Positions 1 through 8,412 of a stretch of 45,721 nt of DNA are shown here, piece after piece. Every line of letters starts with the position of its first letter. Position 1 is the first letter of the stretch. The position numbers and the translations under genes are program-made. This DNA comes from AG25 sp035604455 (lineage in GTDB: Bacteria; Gemmatimonadota; Gemmatimonadetes; Gemmatimonadales; GWC2-71-9): contig DATNIM010000156.1 in the NCBI GenBank assembly GCA_035604455.1, forward strand, positions 1 through 45,721, given 5' to 3'. The notes below the pieces were generated by a model. That model was not told the DNA's origin, did no database searches, and saw nothing but the letters and a program-made list of their open reading frames with translations.

Positions 1-1
1 C

Positions 2-670
2 GGCGGGGTCGACTCCACGACTACGCTCGCGATCGCCCGCCGGGAAGGGTTCGCGCTGTACGCGCTCAGCGTCGACTATGGCCAGCGCCACGCCATCGAG
101 CTCGATGCGGCGCGCCGGGTCGCGCGCGCGCTCGGCGTCGCCCGCCATGAGATCGTGACCTTGGACCTCAGGCGCTGGGGTGGGTCGGCGCTGACAGCCG
201 ACATCGCGGTGCCCAAGGACCGCCCACCCGAAGTCATGACGAGCGGCATCCCGGTGACCTACGTCCCGGCGCGGAACACGATCTTCCTTTCTTACGCGCT
301 CGCCTGGGCCGAGGTCCTTCAAGCCCGGGACATCTTTATCGGCGTGAACGCCTTGGACTATAGCGGCTACCCGGACTGTCGTCCCGAGTACGTGGCGGCC
401 TTTGAGACCATGGCGAATCTCGCCACGCGAGCGGGCGTGGAAGGAGAGCGGCTGCGGATCCATACGCCCCTGATCGCGCTCTCCAAGGCGGAGATCATCC
501 GTGCCGGCCTCGCGCTGGGTGTCGACTACGGCGCCACGCAGAGCTGCTACGATCCATTGCCCGACGGCGAGGCATGCGGCCGGTGTGACGCCTGCCAGTT
601 GCGGCGTCGCGGCTTCGCCGCGGCCGCCGTTCCGGACCCAGCCTACGCGGGGAAGGCCACGCTCGCGTGA
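2..670 (+). CDS. queC: 7-cyano-7-deazaguanine synthase QueC (5' end missing)
   Basis: QueC converts 7-carboxy-7-deazaguanine to preQ0 with ATP and ammonia, in the queuosine pathway in the cytoplasm. The reading frame is open from the first full codon and reads GGVDSTTTLA at once, which is the PP-loop ATP-binding motif normally close to the N-terminus, so only about ten residues are cut off by the window edge. DYGQRH follows, as expected in the family. The C-terminus has the zinc site: SCYDP, then CGRCDAC. An internal ATG at position 155 lies after the PP-loop and is not the start. The stop overlaps the GTG of queE (GTGA), so the two are translationally coupled and act in consecutive steps of one pathway. 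Confidence 0.95.
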   Translation, partial: GGVDSTTTLAIARREGFALYALSVDYGQRHAIELDAARRVARALGVARHEIVTLDLRRWGGSALTADIAVPKDRPPEVMTSGIPVTYVPARNTIFLSYALAWAEVLQARDIFIGVNALDYSGYPDCRPEYVAAFETMANLATRAGVEGERLRIHTPLIALSKAEIIRAGLALGVDYGATQSCYDPLPDGEACGRCDACQLRRRGFAAAAVPDPAYAGKATLA

Positions 671-1296
671 GTTACGCGGTGAAGGAGATCTACTACACCC
701 TGCAGGGCGAAGGTGCCAACGCCGGACGGCCGGCCGTATTGCTGCGTTTCGCCGGCTGCAACCTCTGGTCCGGCCAGGAACTCGACCGGAGCACCGCGAC
801 CTGCAACTTCTGCGACACAGACTTTGTCGGCACGGACGGCCCAAGCGGCGGGCGCTTCGAGGACGCCAGGGCGCTGGCCGAGGCTGTGGCCCGGCAGTGG
901 CCGTCTCGAGACCGGCCGTTTGTGGTCTGCACGGGGGGCGAGCCGCTGCTGCAGCTCGATGCGGCGGCGACCGCCGCCCTGCACGAGCGGGGGTTCGAGA
1001 TCGCGATCGAGACGAACGGCACCCTCCCTGCCCCGCCCGGCATCGACTGGGTATGCGTCAGCCCGAAGGCGGGCGCACCCCTCACCCTCCGCACCGGGGA
1101 CGAGCTGAAGCTCGTCTTTCCTCAAGCCGAGCTCCCTCCCGAGGAGGCGTCAGGTCTCGATTTTCAGCATTTCTTCTTACAGCCGATGGACGGGCCTGAC
1201 CGTGTGCGGAACACCGAACTCGCGGTCCGCTACTGCCTCGCGCATCCGCAATGGCGCCTTAGCTTGCAGACCCATAAACTGGTCGGGCTTCCCTAA
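667..1296 (+). CDS. queE: 7-carboxy-7-deazaguanine synthase QueE (radical SAM)
   Basis: QueE is the radical-SAM enzyme that contracts 6-carboxytetrahydropterin to 7-carboxy-7-deazaguanine, the substrate of QueC. The 209-residue protein starts YAVKEIYYTLQGEG, a family-typical N-terminus. The iron-sulfur cysteines have the wide QueE spacing: C in RFAGCNLW, then TCNFCDTDF about 15 residues later. Radical-SAM partners follow: CTGGEPLLQ (SAM-binding GGE motif) and IETNGT. The GTG start overlaps the queC stop. QueD and FolE are not in the window and may lie upstream. Length is usual for the family. Confidence 0.95.
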   Translation: MSYAVKEIYYTLQGEGANAGRPAVLLRFAGCNLWSGQELDRSTATCNFCDTDFVGTDGPSGGRFEDARALAEAVARQWPSRDRPFVVCTGGEPLLQLDAAATAALHERGFEIAIETNGTLPAPPGIDWVCVSPKAGAPLTLRTGDELKLVFPQAELPPEEASGLDFQHFFLQPMDGPDRVRNTELAVRYCLAHPQWRLSLQTHKLVGLP

Positions 1297-1305
1297 CAGC
1301 GGACA

Positions 1306-2076
1306 ATGACGCCAAGTCCAGAGGCACTCCCACAGGTCGCTCGCGCGGGCGCTGCGCGCCGGACGGCGCAAGGCGCCCCCCGGCGCAGTGCGCTGTTTCG
1401 GCTCCTGTGGCCGCTCACGTCGTACCTAGTCACGAACGTCACAGTGAGCGTCCTCTGGGTGCTCTTCTTCGTCCTGAACCGCACGACGGTACGGGGACGG
1501 GAGCACGTGGGCGAACATCGGAACACACTGCTCTTGTCCAACCATCAGTCGATGCTCGACAGCTTCCTGGTCGGGATCGCGGCGTATTACCCGAAGTCTT
1601 GGCTCAAGCCGCAGCTCATTCCGTGGAACCCGGCCGCCGCCGAGAACTTTTACAAAACGCCCGTGCTCGCTTGGCTCGCCGACAACTGGAAGTGCATCTG
1701 GGTCCGCGAAGGGCGCCGCGACCTGCACGCGCTGCATCGCATGATCGAAGCTCTACCGCGGGGCACGATGACCCTTTTTCCCGAAGGCACACGGACCCGG
1801 GACGGCTCCATTGGAGCCGGTCGCGCCGGTCCGGGCCTTCTCATCCTCGCCACGACGCCCCGCGTCATCCCGGTCGCGATCGACGGGATGAACGACGTCC
1901 TGCCGATTGGCCGTTACGTCCCCAGGATCGGCAAACGGATCACCATCGTCTTTGGACCGCCGATCGACTACTCAGAGTTCCTGGGGCTGCCGCGCACGCG
2001 GGAGACGGCGCAAATAGTGATCGATCGCGCGATGCAGGCGATCCGGGACGAGAGAGTACCGGCCCGCGACGCCTGA
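1306..2076 (+). CDS. 1-acyl-sn-glycerol-3-phosphate acyltransferase (PlsC family)
   Basis: Likely acylates lysophosphatidic acid to phosphatidic acid at the inner membrane. The 256-residue protein has a basic N-terminus, a hydrophobic stretch around residues 35-58 and the family blocks in order: NHQSMLD (H-x4-D catalytic motif, His80 and Asp85) and FPEGTRTRDG (glycerol-phosphate binding). A later hydrophobic run, VIPVAIDGMNDVLP, matches the last conserved block. It starts 9 bases after queE and could be cotranscribed with it. Which acyltransferase paralogue this is cannot be told from sequence alone. Its stop codon directly abuts the stop of the convergent gene. Confidence 0.88.
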   Translation: MTPSPEALPQVARAGAARRTAQGAPRRSALFRLLWPLTSYLVTNVTVSVLWVLFFVLNRTTVRGREHVGEHRNTLLLSNHQSMLDSFLVGIAAYYPKSWLKPQLIPWNPAAAENFYKTPVLAWLADNWKCIWVREGRRDLHALHRMIEALPRGTMTLFPEGTRTRDGSIGAGRAGPGLLILATTPRVIPVAIDGMNDVLPIGRYVPRIGKRITIVFGPPIDYSEFLGLPRTRETAQIVIDRAMQAIRDERVPARDA

Positions 2077-2082
2077 TCAGGC
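2071..2082. repeat. 12-bp palindrome spanning two abutting stop codons
   Basis: GCCTGATCAGGC is a perfect palindrome. It contains the TGA of the acyltransferase gene and, on the other strand, the TGA of the DedA-PAP2 gene, with no base between the two genes. There is no T-tract, so I do not call it a terminator. Confidence 0.5.
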
Positions 2083-3333
2083 TGGCGGTGGACTCGCGTG
2101 GCCTTTGGGACTGTCCACCAGCTCGAGCGCCGAAACGCAGGCAGATAACCACACGACACCTGCGGCACAGCCCGTCAGCAGTCCGGAGAAGTACTGCGCC
2201 CCAACAACGAGGCGGCTGAGCGCTGCACCCGCAACTGCGGCCGCTGATACGCCGCGGGCAGTGGCGCGCGCGACGGGCGACAGCCGGCCTGTCGCGAGGT
2301 AGGCTAGCAACCCGTAGACGACCACCACGCCCACCGCGTCGCCGCCACCGAGGCCGACCGCGGCCAGCGAAAGGGTGTCCGCATTGGGAGCCGGAGGCCG
2401 GCGAACGACGAGGCCCACAACCACGTCGAGCAAGGCGGCAGCGGTTACGGCCGCCGTCCAAATCGCAGCCTCGACCCTCCGGCCCCGTCCGAGCAAGAGG
2501 ACCAGAACGCCCACAGCAAGAAGCGCGAGGGCCGCGGGGCCTGCGATGGCCGCGAGGACGGTGGCCAGCCTATCGAACACCAGGGGCGTGTGGGCATCCC
2601 ACCACGCCGTGAGGGTCACGTCGAACGGCGTGAGCGCCTCGTGGCTGAACGCGGTCTCCGTGACGGCGCCGAACCCGATGACCGTCGCGAGACCGCACAG
2701 GAGACCGACGGCGAGGTGAAGGGCGAGGTACGCCGGCCCTGCCTTCGCGGCTCGATCGGCGAGTCTCGTCCGGCGTGAGCGGAACCACAGCCATCCGATC
2801 CCCAGGGCCACGAGGAGGGAGATGAACAGGGCTCCGGCGAGCCCGGCGCGTCCTAGGCCCCGCAACCGCGGGAGGCTTCGACCGAAGAAGAAGCTGGCAC
2901 ACGCGACGACCGCTGCCCACAGGAGTCCCCCGAGCGCGTTGTAGGCCGAGAAGCGCCCGAACGGCATTCCACTGAGCCCTGCGAGCATGCCGATCAGCGT
3001 GCGGAGCAGCGCCACGAATCGCCCGAGAAAGACGCTCGTTGCGCCGTGGCGGTCGAAGAACCGCCGGCCTCGCTCGAGCGCCGGCCCCGGGCGGAGCAGC
3101 GCCGTGCCGCCCAGTCGTCCAAGCCAGTAGCCGCCCGTCCCGCCTAACACAGTCCCCGCCGCTCCCGCGGCGATGACGCCCACGAGGGATAGGCGCCCAC
3201 GGGACGCGATCGCAGCCGCGATGACGAGCGCGCCTTCCCCCGGCACCGGGATCCCCAGGCCCTCGACACCTACGATTAGCACGACCATGGCGTAGCCGTA
3301 GCGCGCCACGAGGTCGGCAAGCCCAGCGAACAT
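2077..3333 (-). CDS. DedA (VTT) membrane protein fused to a degenerate PAP2 domain
   Basis: The 418-residue polytopic membrane protein has two parts. Residues 1 to about 170 are a DedA/VTT domain, a family linked to lipid flipping and envelope homeostasis, with the G(I)PVPGEG motif near residue 28 and the FLGRFVALLRTLIGMLAG segment. The C-terminal half (about 215-400) has the topology and residual motifs of a PAP2 lipid phosphatase: RRPPAP where KxxxxxxRP is expected, GGGDAVG in place of PSGHA, and SRLVVGAQYFSG in place of SRxxxxxHxxxD. The catalytic histidines and the final aspartate are therefore absent, so phosphatase activity is unlikely. DedA-PAP2 fusions are known. The ATG lacks a Shine-Dalgarno site and has a -10-like TAGCTT six bases upstream. 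Confidence 0.85.
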   Translation of the reverse strand: MFAGLADLVARYGYAMVVLIVGVEGLGIPVPGEGALVIAAAIASRGRLSLVGVIAAGAAGTVLGGTGGYWLGRLGGTALLRPGPALERGRRFFDRHGATSVFLGRFVALLRTLIGMLAGLSGMPFGRFSAYNALGGLLWAAVVACASFFFGRSLPRLRGLGRAGLAGALFISLLVALGIGWLWFRSRRTRLADRAAKAGPAYLALHLAVGLLCGLATVIGFGAVTETAFSHEALTPFDVTLTAWWDAHTPLVFDRLATVLAAIAGPAALALLAVGVLVLLLGRGRRVEAAIWTAAVTAAALLDVVVGLVVRRPPAPNADTLSLAAVGLGGGDAVGVVVVYGLLAYLATGRLSPVARATARGVSAAAVAGAALSRLVVGAQYFSGLLTGCAAGVVWLSACVSALELVDSPKGHASPPPA

Positions 3334-3339
3334 CGGGCA

Positions 3340-3345
3340 AAGCTA
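3340..3345 (-). promoter_or_regulatory. Candidate -10 element (TAGCTT) for a leaderless transcript
   Basis: On the minus strand TAGCTT ends six bases before the ATG of the DedA-PAP2 gene and no Shine-Dalgarno sequence is visible. Transcription from this element would begin at or next to the A of the ATG. The same hexamer with the same six-base spacing precedes the ABC ATPase gene at 11404. No convincing -35 is seen. Confidence 0.4.
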
Positions 3346-3424
3346 TACGCTGCGCGCGATCAGGGCCGCGAGCGCTTCAATGCAAGAGGAATTGCGGGGC
3401 GCGCGGCGAGGGCCGCGGCCTCCT

Positions 3425-4234
3425 TCAGGCGCTGCTTGGATGCGGGAGGGTGCTCAACGCTTCGCGGGCATTCGGCCAACGATCAGCTTGACGGGGAGCG
3501 AGACATCGCCGCACGAGTTCGCCGAGCCACGTAGGCACAGTGCGAATCTCTTCGAGCGATTCCGATTCGGGCGCGGGGGGGCGGCTCGTGAGCATCTCGT
3601 GCGCGATCACGCCCACCGCATAAATGTCTTCCGCGGGGGTCGCGGGACCGGACGCGGTGCCGTCCCGGCGCTCGGGTGCAACGTAGGGGGGAGCGCAGAG
3701 GGCCGCCACAGCAACCCCGGGCGGCGCGCCGTCCAACGATCGCTCAACCGCGCCCACGACCCCGGTGTCCGCGACCGAGGTCTCGCGCTCGCCCAACAGC
3801 ACGTTCTCAGGCTTCAGGTCCCCGTGGCCCACACCTTCGGCGTGCGCCTGACTGAGCGCCGACAGGACGTCCCGCAGGACATCGACGGCCTTTCGCAGCG
3901 GCAGGTCGCCGTTTCGCGTGATCCAGTTCCGAAGCGTGGTGCCGGCCACGAACCGGCGCGTGTGGTACACAAAGGCGGCGGCGCGGCCGGCGGTGCGGGG
4001 GGTCACGAGGCGCGCGTCCGTGAGGCGGTCCCCCAGGAGCAGGAGTTCGCGCTCGAAAACCTGGTCGTCGACCGCGAGCGAGAGCGTGCTGGGGAGCACC
4101 TTGACCAGGAGGTCCGTGCCGTCGGCCATGTTCGAGGCCACGAACAACCGGCAGTTCCCGACCGGCCGGACTTCTCGCTCGACGCGGTAGATCGGACCGA
4201 GCGCGGATTCGAGAGCCGCATGCAAATCGGTCAC
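3425..4234 (-). CDS. Ser/Thr protein kinase-like protein with altered catalytic motifs
   Basis: A 269-residue soluble protein with a kinase fold and nothing after it. The N-terminus (VTDLHAALESALGPIYRVER) matches the start of many Gemmatimonadota-type kinases, and GGAGA sits upstream of this GTG; a TTG at 4300 would add 22 residues. Lys45 in LLVKVL, Asp139, Lys141 and Asn144 in HGDLKPEN, and an APE-like YVAPE are present. However, the glycine-rich loop is lost (REVRPVGNCRLF), HRD is HGD, and DFG is DTG (VADTGVV). HGD occurs in some active atypical kinases, so I read it as a weak kinase or pseudokinase. There is no transmembrane segment. It lies downstream of the TonB-like gene on the same strand. 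Confidence 0.8.
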   Translation of the reverse strand: MTDLHAALESALGPIYRVEREVRPVGNCRLFVASNMADGTDLLVKVLPSTLSLAVDDQVFERELLLLGDRLTDARLVTPRTAGRAAAFVYHTRRFVAGTTLRNWITRNGDLPLRKAVDVLRDVLSALSQAHAEGVGHGDLKPENVLLGERETSVADTGVVGAVERSLDGAPPGVAVAALCAPPYVAPERRDGTASGPATPAEDIYAVGVIAHEMLTSRPPAPESESLEEIRTVPTWLGELVRRCLAPRQADRWPNAREALSTLPHPSSA

Positions 4235-4479
4235 ACGGACATCTCCGGCAAGATCAACCTGCCTCCGTGACGCCGCGTCCAGACGCTCGGAGAGCGCCAA
4301 CGGCGTCGCCCAACGGGCGAGAGCAGCATCCGAGCGGGCGAAAGTGGACTCCGGTTGGACAGCACGGCAACAACCGAAGGTTGGAACATAGCCGCTCAGG
4401 GGCCGTTCCGCTCACCAGATCGCGCGGCGCGGGATGACGCGCTCGGCGAGGAGCGGTCGTTCCTTGGCCGTCTAGAGCG

Positions 4480-5148
4480 TCAGTCGCTGGTCGAGAAGTC
4501 GAACGGCAGAGCGACGACGACGCGGACCGGCCGGCCGTGCAGCCGGGCCGGGCGAAACGTCGCCTTGAGGGCCCACTCGCGGACCGTTGGGTCGAAGCCC
4601 GGGTTGGGACTCTGGACGATTCGGATCGATCCGGGTTCTACCCGGCCGAGCGTATCAACGACCGCCTGGAGCAGCACCCGCCCTTCGATCCCGGCCAGGC
4701 GCATCGCGTCAGGGTACCGAGGCGGCGCCGTCAGAGGCTCGGGATGTTCCTCCACCACGGCGTCGGAATAGACGCCGTTCGCTGACGGTTCGGCGCCGTC
4801 AGCCGCGCCCCCTTCCACGCCAACCCCGGTGTAGTCCTTGGGGTCAAAATGCTCGGCCACGTTGACCGGCGGGATGCTCGCGGGAATCACCGTGGGGACA
4901 GACAGCGTCTGAAAGCCCTTGAGGGGCAGGTCGAGCTGGGGCGTTGGGGGCGGTTCCGCCTGTCGCGGTTGTGCCAGGAAAACCATCGCCGTGTCGGCCT
5001 TCACCGCCGTGTCGGCCGCGCCCGCCCGCGCCGTGGCATACACGGCGCCCGCAATGACGGAGACGTGCACGATCAAGGAGATCGTGCCGACGCCGACCTG
5101 TTTGCGCTTGTCCGGCTTGATACGTGACTCGACGAGCGTGAAGGCCAC
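4480..5148 (-). CDS. TonB-like energy-transducer protein
   Basis: A 222-residue protein with the TonB plan: a short cytoplasmic N-terminus, one transmembrane helix (about residues 19-42, VGTISLIVHVSVIAGAVY), a proline-rich linker (QAEPPPTPQLDLPLK) and a C-terminal TonB domain (about 135-222) with PPRYPDAMRLAGIEGRVLL, VDTLGRVEPGSIRIV and the closing ATFRPARLHGRPVRVVV strand. TonB proteins pass proton-motive-force energy to outer-membrane receptors. ExbB, ExbD and a receptor are not in the window, so the partner is unknown. The start is GTG, with AGGGGA a few bases upstream. Confidence 0.85.
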   Translation of the reverse strand: MAFTLVESRIKPDKRKQVGVGTISLIVHVSVIAGAVYATARAGAADTAVKADTAMVFLAQPRQAEPPPTPQLDLPLKGFQTLSVPTVIPASIPPVNVAEHFDPKDYTGVGVEGGAADGAEPSANGVYSDAVVEEHPEPLTAPPRYPDAMRLAGIEGRVLLQAVVDTLGRVEPGSIRIVQSPNPGFDPTVREWALKATFRPARLHGRPVRVVVALPFDFSTSD

Positions 5149-5212
5149 TCGGGATCCCCTGGATGTGCATCGTAAGACGCTGGTGGCGCTGCAAAAGTTG
5201 CACGCCGCCGTT

Positions 5213-6133
5213 TCAGAATGCCACGGATTCTGTCAGCCGGTTGACCGCCTCGAGTTCGCTCGCTGCAAGCCGCCAGCCCCCTGCGCCGGCGTTGACGCGG
5301 ACTTGCTCAGCCGACGTGGCCCCCGCGATCACGGAGGCTACGGCCGCTCGCGCGAGCAGCCAGCTGACCGCAAGCTCGAGCAGGGTGTGGCGCCGCGCCT
5401 GGGCGAACTCGGCGAGCTCTGCGACCACCTTAAGGTTGCGCGGTGCCAGCAGGCCGCTTCCGCCCATGCCGGCGAGCCTTGAGCCCGGTGGAGGCTCGCC
5501 TCGGCGGACTTTTCCGGTGAGCAGGCCACTCGCCAGCGGGAAGTACGGCAAGAACGCGAGCCCCTCACGATCGCACTCGGGCAAGACATCCCGCTCTGGA
5601 GCGCGGTGCAGGAGCGAGTATTCGTTTTGTACGCTGACAAAACGGGCACCAGCCCCGGCCGCGGCCCGGGCTTCGAGCAGCTGCTCCCCGGAGAAGTTTG
5701 AGCAGCCGATTTCCCGCACCTTGCCCGCCTGGACGAGTCCGCTGAGCGCCTCGAGCGTGTCCCCGATGGGCACGCTCGGATCGGGGCGATGCAGCTGATA
5801 AAGGTCGATCCGGTCCGTGCGCAGGCGCCCCAAGCTGTCCTCGACCGCACGCCGCACATACTCGGGGCGCGCTCCCTGTCGGGCGTCGTCTACTCTCATT
5901 CCGAACTTGGTGGCGAGGACCGCCTGCGCTCGCCGCGCCCCAAGTGCCCGCCCGAGGAATTCCTCCGATTTTGTCCCTCCGTAGATGTCGGCCGTGTCGA
6001 AGAACGTGATACCGGCATCGAGGGCCGCCTGGACGACGTCGGCGGTTTTCGTGGCGTCGAGGCGCGACCCAAAGTTGTTGCACCCCAAGCCGACGGCAGA
6101 CACCTCGAGCGATCCAATGCGTCGTGTTTCCAT
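5213..6133 (-). CDS. Aldo/keto reductase
   Basis: An NADPH-dependent oxidoreductase of the aldo/keto reductase family, close in layout to the YajO/Tas-like 'general stress' group. The start at METRRIGSLEVSAVGLG has AGGAA five bases upstream; an upstream in-frame start (6199) would add 22 unlikely residues. The catalytic tetrad is visible: Asp in FFDTADIYGG, Tyr in the same block, Lys in VLATKFG and His in LYQLHRPDP. The C-terminal cofactor region contains SVIAGATSAEQV. The 306-residue length is normal. The substrate cannot be predicted. It is divergently transcribed from the GWxTD lipoprotein gene. Confidence 0.93.
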   Translation of the reverse strand: METRRIGSLEVSAVGLGCNNFGSRLDATKTADVVQAALDAGITFFDTADIYGGTKSEEFLGRALGARRAQAVLATKFGMRVDDARQGARPEYVRRAVEDSLGRLRTDRIDLYQLHRPDPSVPIGDTLEALSGLVQAGKVREIGCSNFSGEQLLEARAAAGAGARFVSVQNEYSLLHRAPERDVLPECDREGLAFLPYFPLASGLLTGKVRRGEPPPGSRLAGMGGSGLLAPRNLKVVAELAEFAQARRHTLLELAVSWLLARAAVASVIAGATSAEQVRVNAGAGGWRLAASELEAVNRLTESVAF

Positions 6134-6296
6134 GCGGTTCCTGTGTTTTCCCGCCTGAGCACAGAGGGCCCGCGCGATCCGGCCGGGCCGGTGGACCAAG
6201 AGGCGAAGTTAGCGTGCGTGCCCCCCCCTGCGGATGGGGGAACTATCCGGAGCCGCTGAGGTTACAATTCCCGCTGGCTCACCTACTGAGGTCATC

Positions 6297-7631
6297 GTGA
6301 GACGCCTCCTGCCGTTCGCCGTCGCCGCGCTGGTGGCGGCCTGTGTCGGCTCCCACCCTTGGGCTCCGACGAAACCAAAGCCCGCCACGGGGACCCAGAT
6401 CCCGAGCGACGTGCGGTCGATCTACCGTGCCATGGGCATGCTCTCAGACACGGCGGGCTTGCGGTGTATCGGGTCGCTCCGGTACTTCGCGGCGGGTACG
6501 CCGGACTCTACCTTCGCTGTCCTCTCGATTTCGCTCGCGAACCGCTCGCTGCATTTCATCCCCGAAGGCAAAGGCTTCGCCGCCTCCTACAGCGTCGAGC
6601 TTTCCTTTCGGCGCCGGGGGATCAGCGCGCGCGACGTCGAGCGCGACGAGACCGTCCGCGTGGGCTCGGCCCGGGAAACGCTTCGGAGTGACGAGAGCGT
6701 CGTCTTCCAGCAGTGGGTGACCGTCCCGCCTGGGACCTACGCGGTGGACGCCGTGGTCCGCGACCGCAACAACCCTGTCGTGGCTTCGCTCGAGGCGATC
6801 GACAGTGTGCCGCAGTTCACCGGACCGAGCCTCGCCCAGCCCGTAGCTGTCTACGACGGCACCGGACGGACGAGGGTCGACTCCGTTCCGACAATCGTCC
6901 TCAACCCCCGAAGCACGCTCCGCTTGGGGACCGATACCCTCCGCTTTTATGTCGAGGGATACGGGCTGCGGCCCGGGGCGCGGATCGTGGCCCGCACGAT
7001 CGACAACGACTCGGTCGAGTTGTGGCGCGACACGCTTGTCACGGCGGGCGATTCGAGCCTCGCCCGGGCGATGGTGTTGATCGAGCCCGGGGTCCTACCC
7101 TTGGGCCGCGGCAAACTGCTTGTCGACGTGGTGGGTACGTCCGCGCACGCCGCGGCCCCCCTCCTCGTCACGTTCTCCGACCGCTGGGCCGTCAGCGGGT
7201 TCGACCAGATGGTGACGCTGCTCCGCTTTTTCCCCCGCCAGGACCTGGTCGCCCCCCTGCACTCCGCGACCAAGGACCAGCGCGCCAGCGCCTGGCACAA
7301 GTTCTACCAGGCGAGCGACCCTGTGCCCGCGACGCCCGAGAACGAGGCGCTTGACCAGTACTTCCAGCGCCTCGACGAGGCGAACGAGCACTACGGAGAG
7401 ACCACCGGCCCGGGTTGGCAGACGGAGCGCGGGGAAGTGTACATCGCACTTGGGGCGCCCACGCGAGAATTCGATGTCGCGGGTTCGGTCCCGGGATTGC
7501 GATGGGAGTACGACCACCCGCGCCTCACGTTGTATTTCAGGGACATCGGCTTTGGGCAGTTCCGCCTCACGCCAGGGTCCCGGACGGACTTCGATAAGGC
7601 CACGGCCGGCATGCGGACGCCCGCCCCGTAG
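6297..7631 (+). CDS. GWxTD-domain lipoprotein
   Basis: A 444-residue predicted lipoprotein. The GTG at 6297 gives a clean lipoprotein signal, RRLLPFAVAALVAAC, with LVAAC as lipobox, and GAGG precedes it; an ATG at 6234 would bury the signal. The C-terminal third carries a GWxTD domain: DQYFQRLDEANEHYGE, then PGWQTERGEVYIALGAP and WEYDHPRLTLYF. The eponymous Asp is Glu here (GWQTE). The middle has beta-rich repeats resembling Ig-like folds. GWxTD proteins are common in Gemmatimonadota, Acidobacteriota and Bacteroidota envelopes, and their role is not known. A -10-like TACAAT lies at 6263-6268. Confidence 0.85.
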   Translation: MRRLLPFAVAALVAACVGSHPWAPTKPKPATGTQIPSDVRSIYRAMGMLSDTAGLRCIGSLRYFAAGTPDSTFAVLSISLANRSLHFIPEGKGFAASYSVELSFRRRGISARDVERDETVRVGSARETLRSDESVVFQQWVTVPPGTYAVDAVVRDRNNPVVASLEAIDSVPQFTGPSLAQPVAVYDGTGRTRVDSVPTIVLNPRSTLRLGTDTLRFYVEGYGLRPGARIVARTIDNDSVELWRDTLVTAGDSSLARAMVLIEPGVLPLGRGKLLVDVVGTSAHAAAPLLVTFSDRWAVSGFDQMVTLLRFFPRQDLVAPLHSATKDQRASAWHKFYQASDPVPATPENEALDQYFQRLDEANEHYGETTGPGWQTERGEVYIALGAPTREFDVAGSVPGLRWEYDHPRLTLYFRDIGFGQFRLTPGSRTDFDKATAGMRTPAP

Positions 7632-7716
7632 CGGTGGGCCTGAATTCCCCTTCACGGACCCTTCAGAACCGGTGCACGCGCGGGACGCTAACGTGCGATT
7701 CGACACTGGAGGAGAG

Positions 7717-8148
7717 ATGAAGGGACCTTGGGCGGTGGCGTTCGTTATCGGAGCGCTCGCCTTCGCGAGCGGGTCAGCCGCCCAACAGCAGGACGCGCGT
7801 CGCCGGATCTTCGTCGAGCACGGGTGCACGCGGTGTCACGGCATTTGGGCCTTGGGCTTGAAGCCCGTTTCGGACGTCGGTCCGGATCTGACGTTTGCCT
7901 ACGGGGACGTGGTCACCCGGTACGGCATGAGCCTCGAAGCGTTTCTGAACAACCCGAGCGGCGTGATGCGGCTCATGCTGGCCTCCCATCTCCACCTCGG
8001 TGCCGGCGCGCGGGATTCAATCGCCACAATTTTGAACCAACTATATCAAGCGCGTCGAGCCGAATTCGACCGGGATATTCCACTGCTCGGGGACCCGGCG
8101 AACCCGGTGGCAGGCGGTCGAGCGCGCTCTGATGTGACTGGAAACTGA
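7717..8148 (+). CDS. Small secreted c-type cytochrome
   Basis: A 143-residue monohaem cytochrome c. GGAGGAGA ends just before the ATG, which settles the start. Residues 1-22 are a Sec signal ending in GSAA. The haem site is CTRCH (Cys37, Cys40, His41). GPDLTFAYG and FLNNPSGVMRLML resemble the class I layout, with a Met in the latter as likely distal ligand. It would act as a periplasmic electron carrier or as an enzyme subunit. No oxidase or dehydrogenase gene is adjacent, so its partner is unknown. Confidence 0.88.
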   Translation: MKGPWAVAFVIGALAFASGSAAQQQDARRRIFVEHGCTRCHGIWALGLKPVSDVGPDLTFAYGDVVTRYGMSLEAFLNNPSGVMRLMLASHLHLGAGARDSIATILNQLYQARRAEFDRDIPLLGDPANPVAGGRARSDVTGN

Positions 8149-8169
8149 AACCCCGGGGGCTTTACCTCT

Positions 8170-8388
8170 ATGCTACGGACAATTGTGGGGTTCGCCGTCT
8201 TCGCCGTCGTGGCGCTCGTGGTACTCAAGGTCGCGCTGGCGCTGATCGGAACCTTTATCGGCTTGGCCGTGACGGTCTTGTGCCTTGCAGCCCTGGGATT
8301 CGGACTCTACCTGTTGCTTACGGTCGTGAGTCCAGCCACGGCTCGCCGGGTGCGGGCGGCCGCGACCGGCCGACCCGGCGCGCCCTGA
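8170..8388 (+). CDS. Small two-helix membrane protein
   Basis: A 72-residue protein dominated by two hydrophobic helices: about residues 5-27 (IVGFAVFAVVALVVLKVALAL) and 30-54 (FIGLAVTVLCLAALGFGLYLLL), followed by a basic tail (ATARRVRAAATGR). I do not recognise a family. It begins 21 bases after the cytochrome gene on the same strand and may be cotranscribed. Coding confidence rests on the hydrophobic pattern and position only; there is no strong Shine-Dalgarno site. Confidence 0.6.
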   Translation: MLRTIVGFAVFAVVALVVLKVALALIGTFIGLAVTVLCLAALGFGLYLLLTVVSPATARRVRAAATGRPGAP

Positions 8389-8412
8389 CGAGGGCGCGGC
8401 CGGCAATCCTCT

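Noticed and set aside
1..670. queC as a truncated pseudogene
   Set aside because: The missing N-terminus is due to the window edge; the frame is open from the first codon and all motifs are intact.
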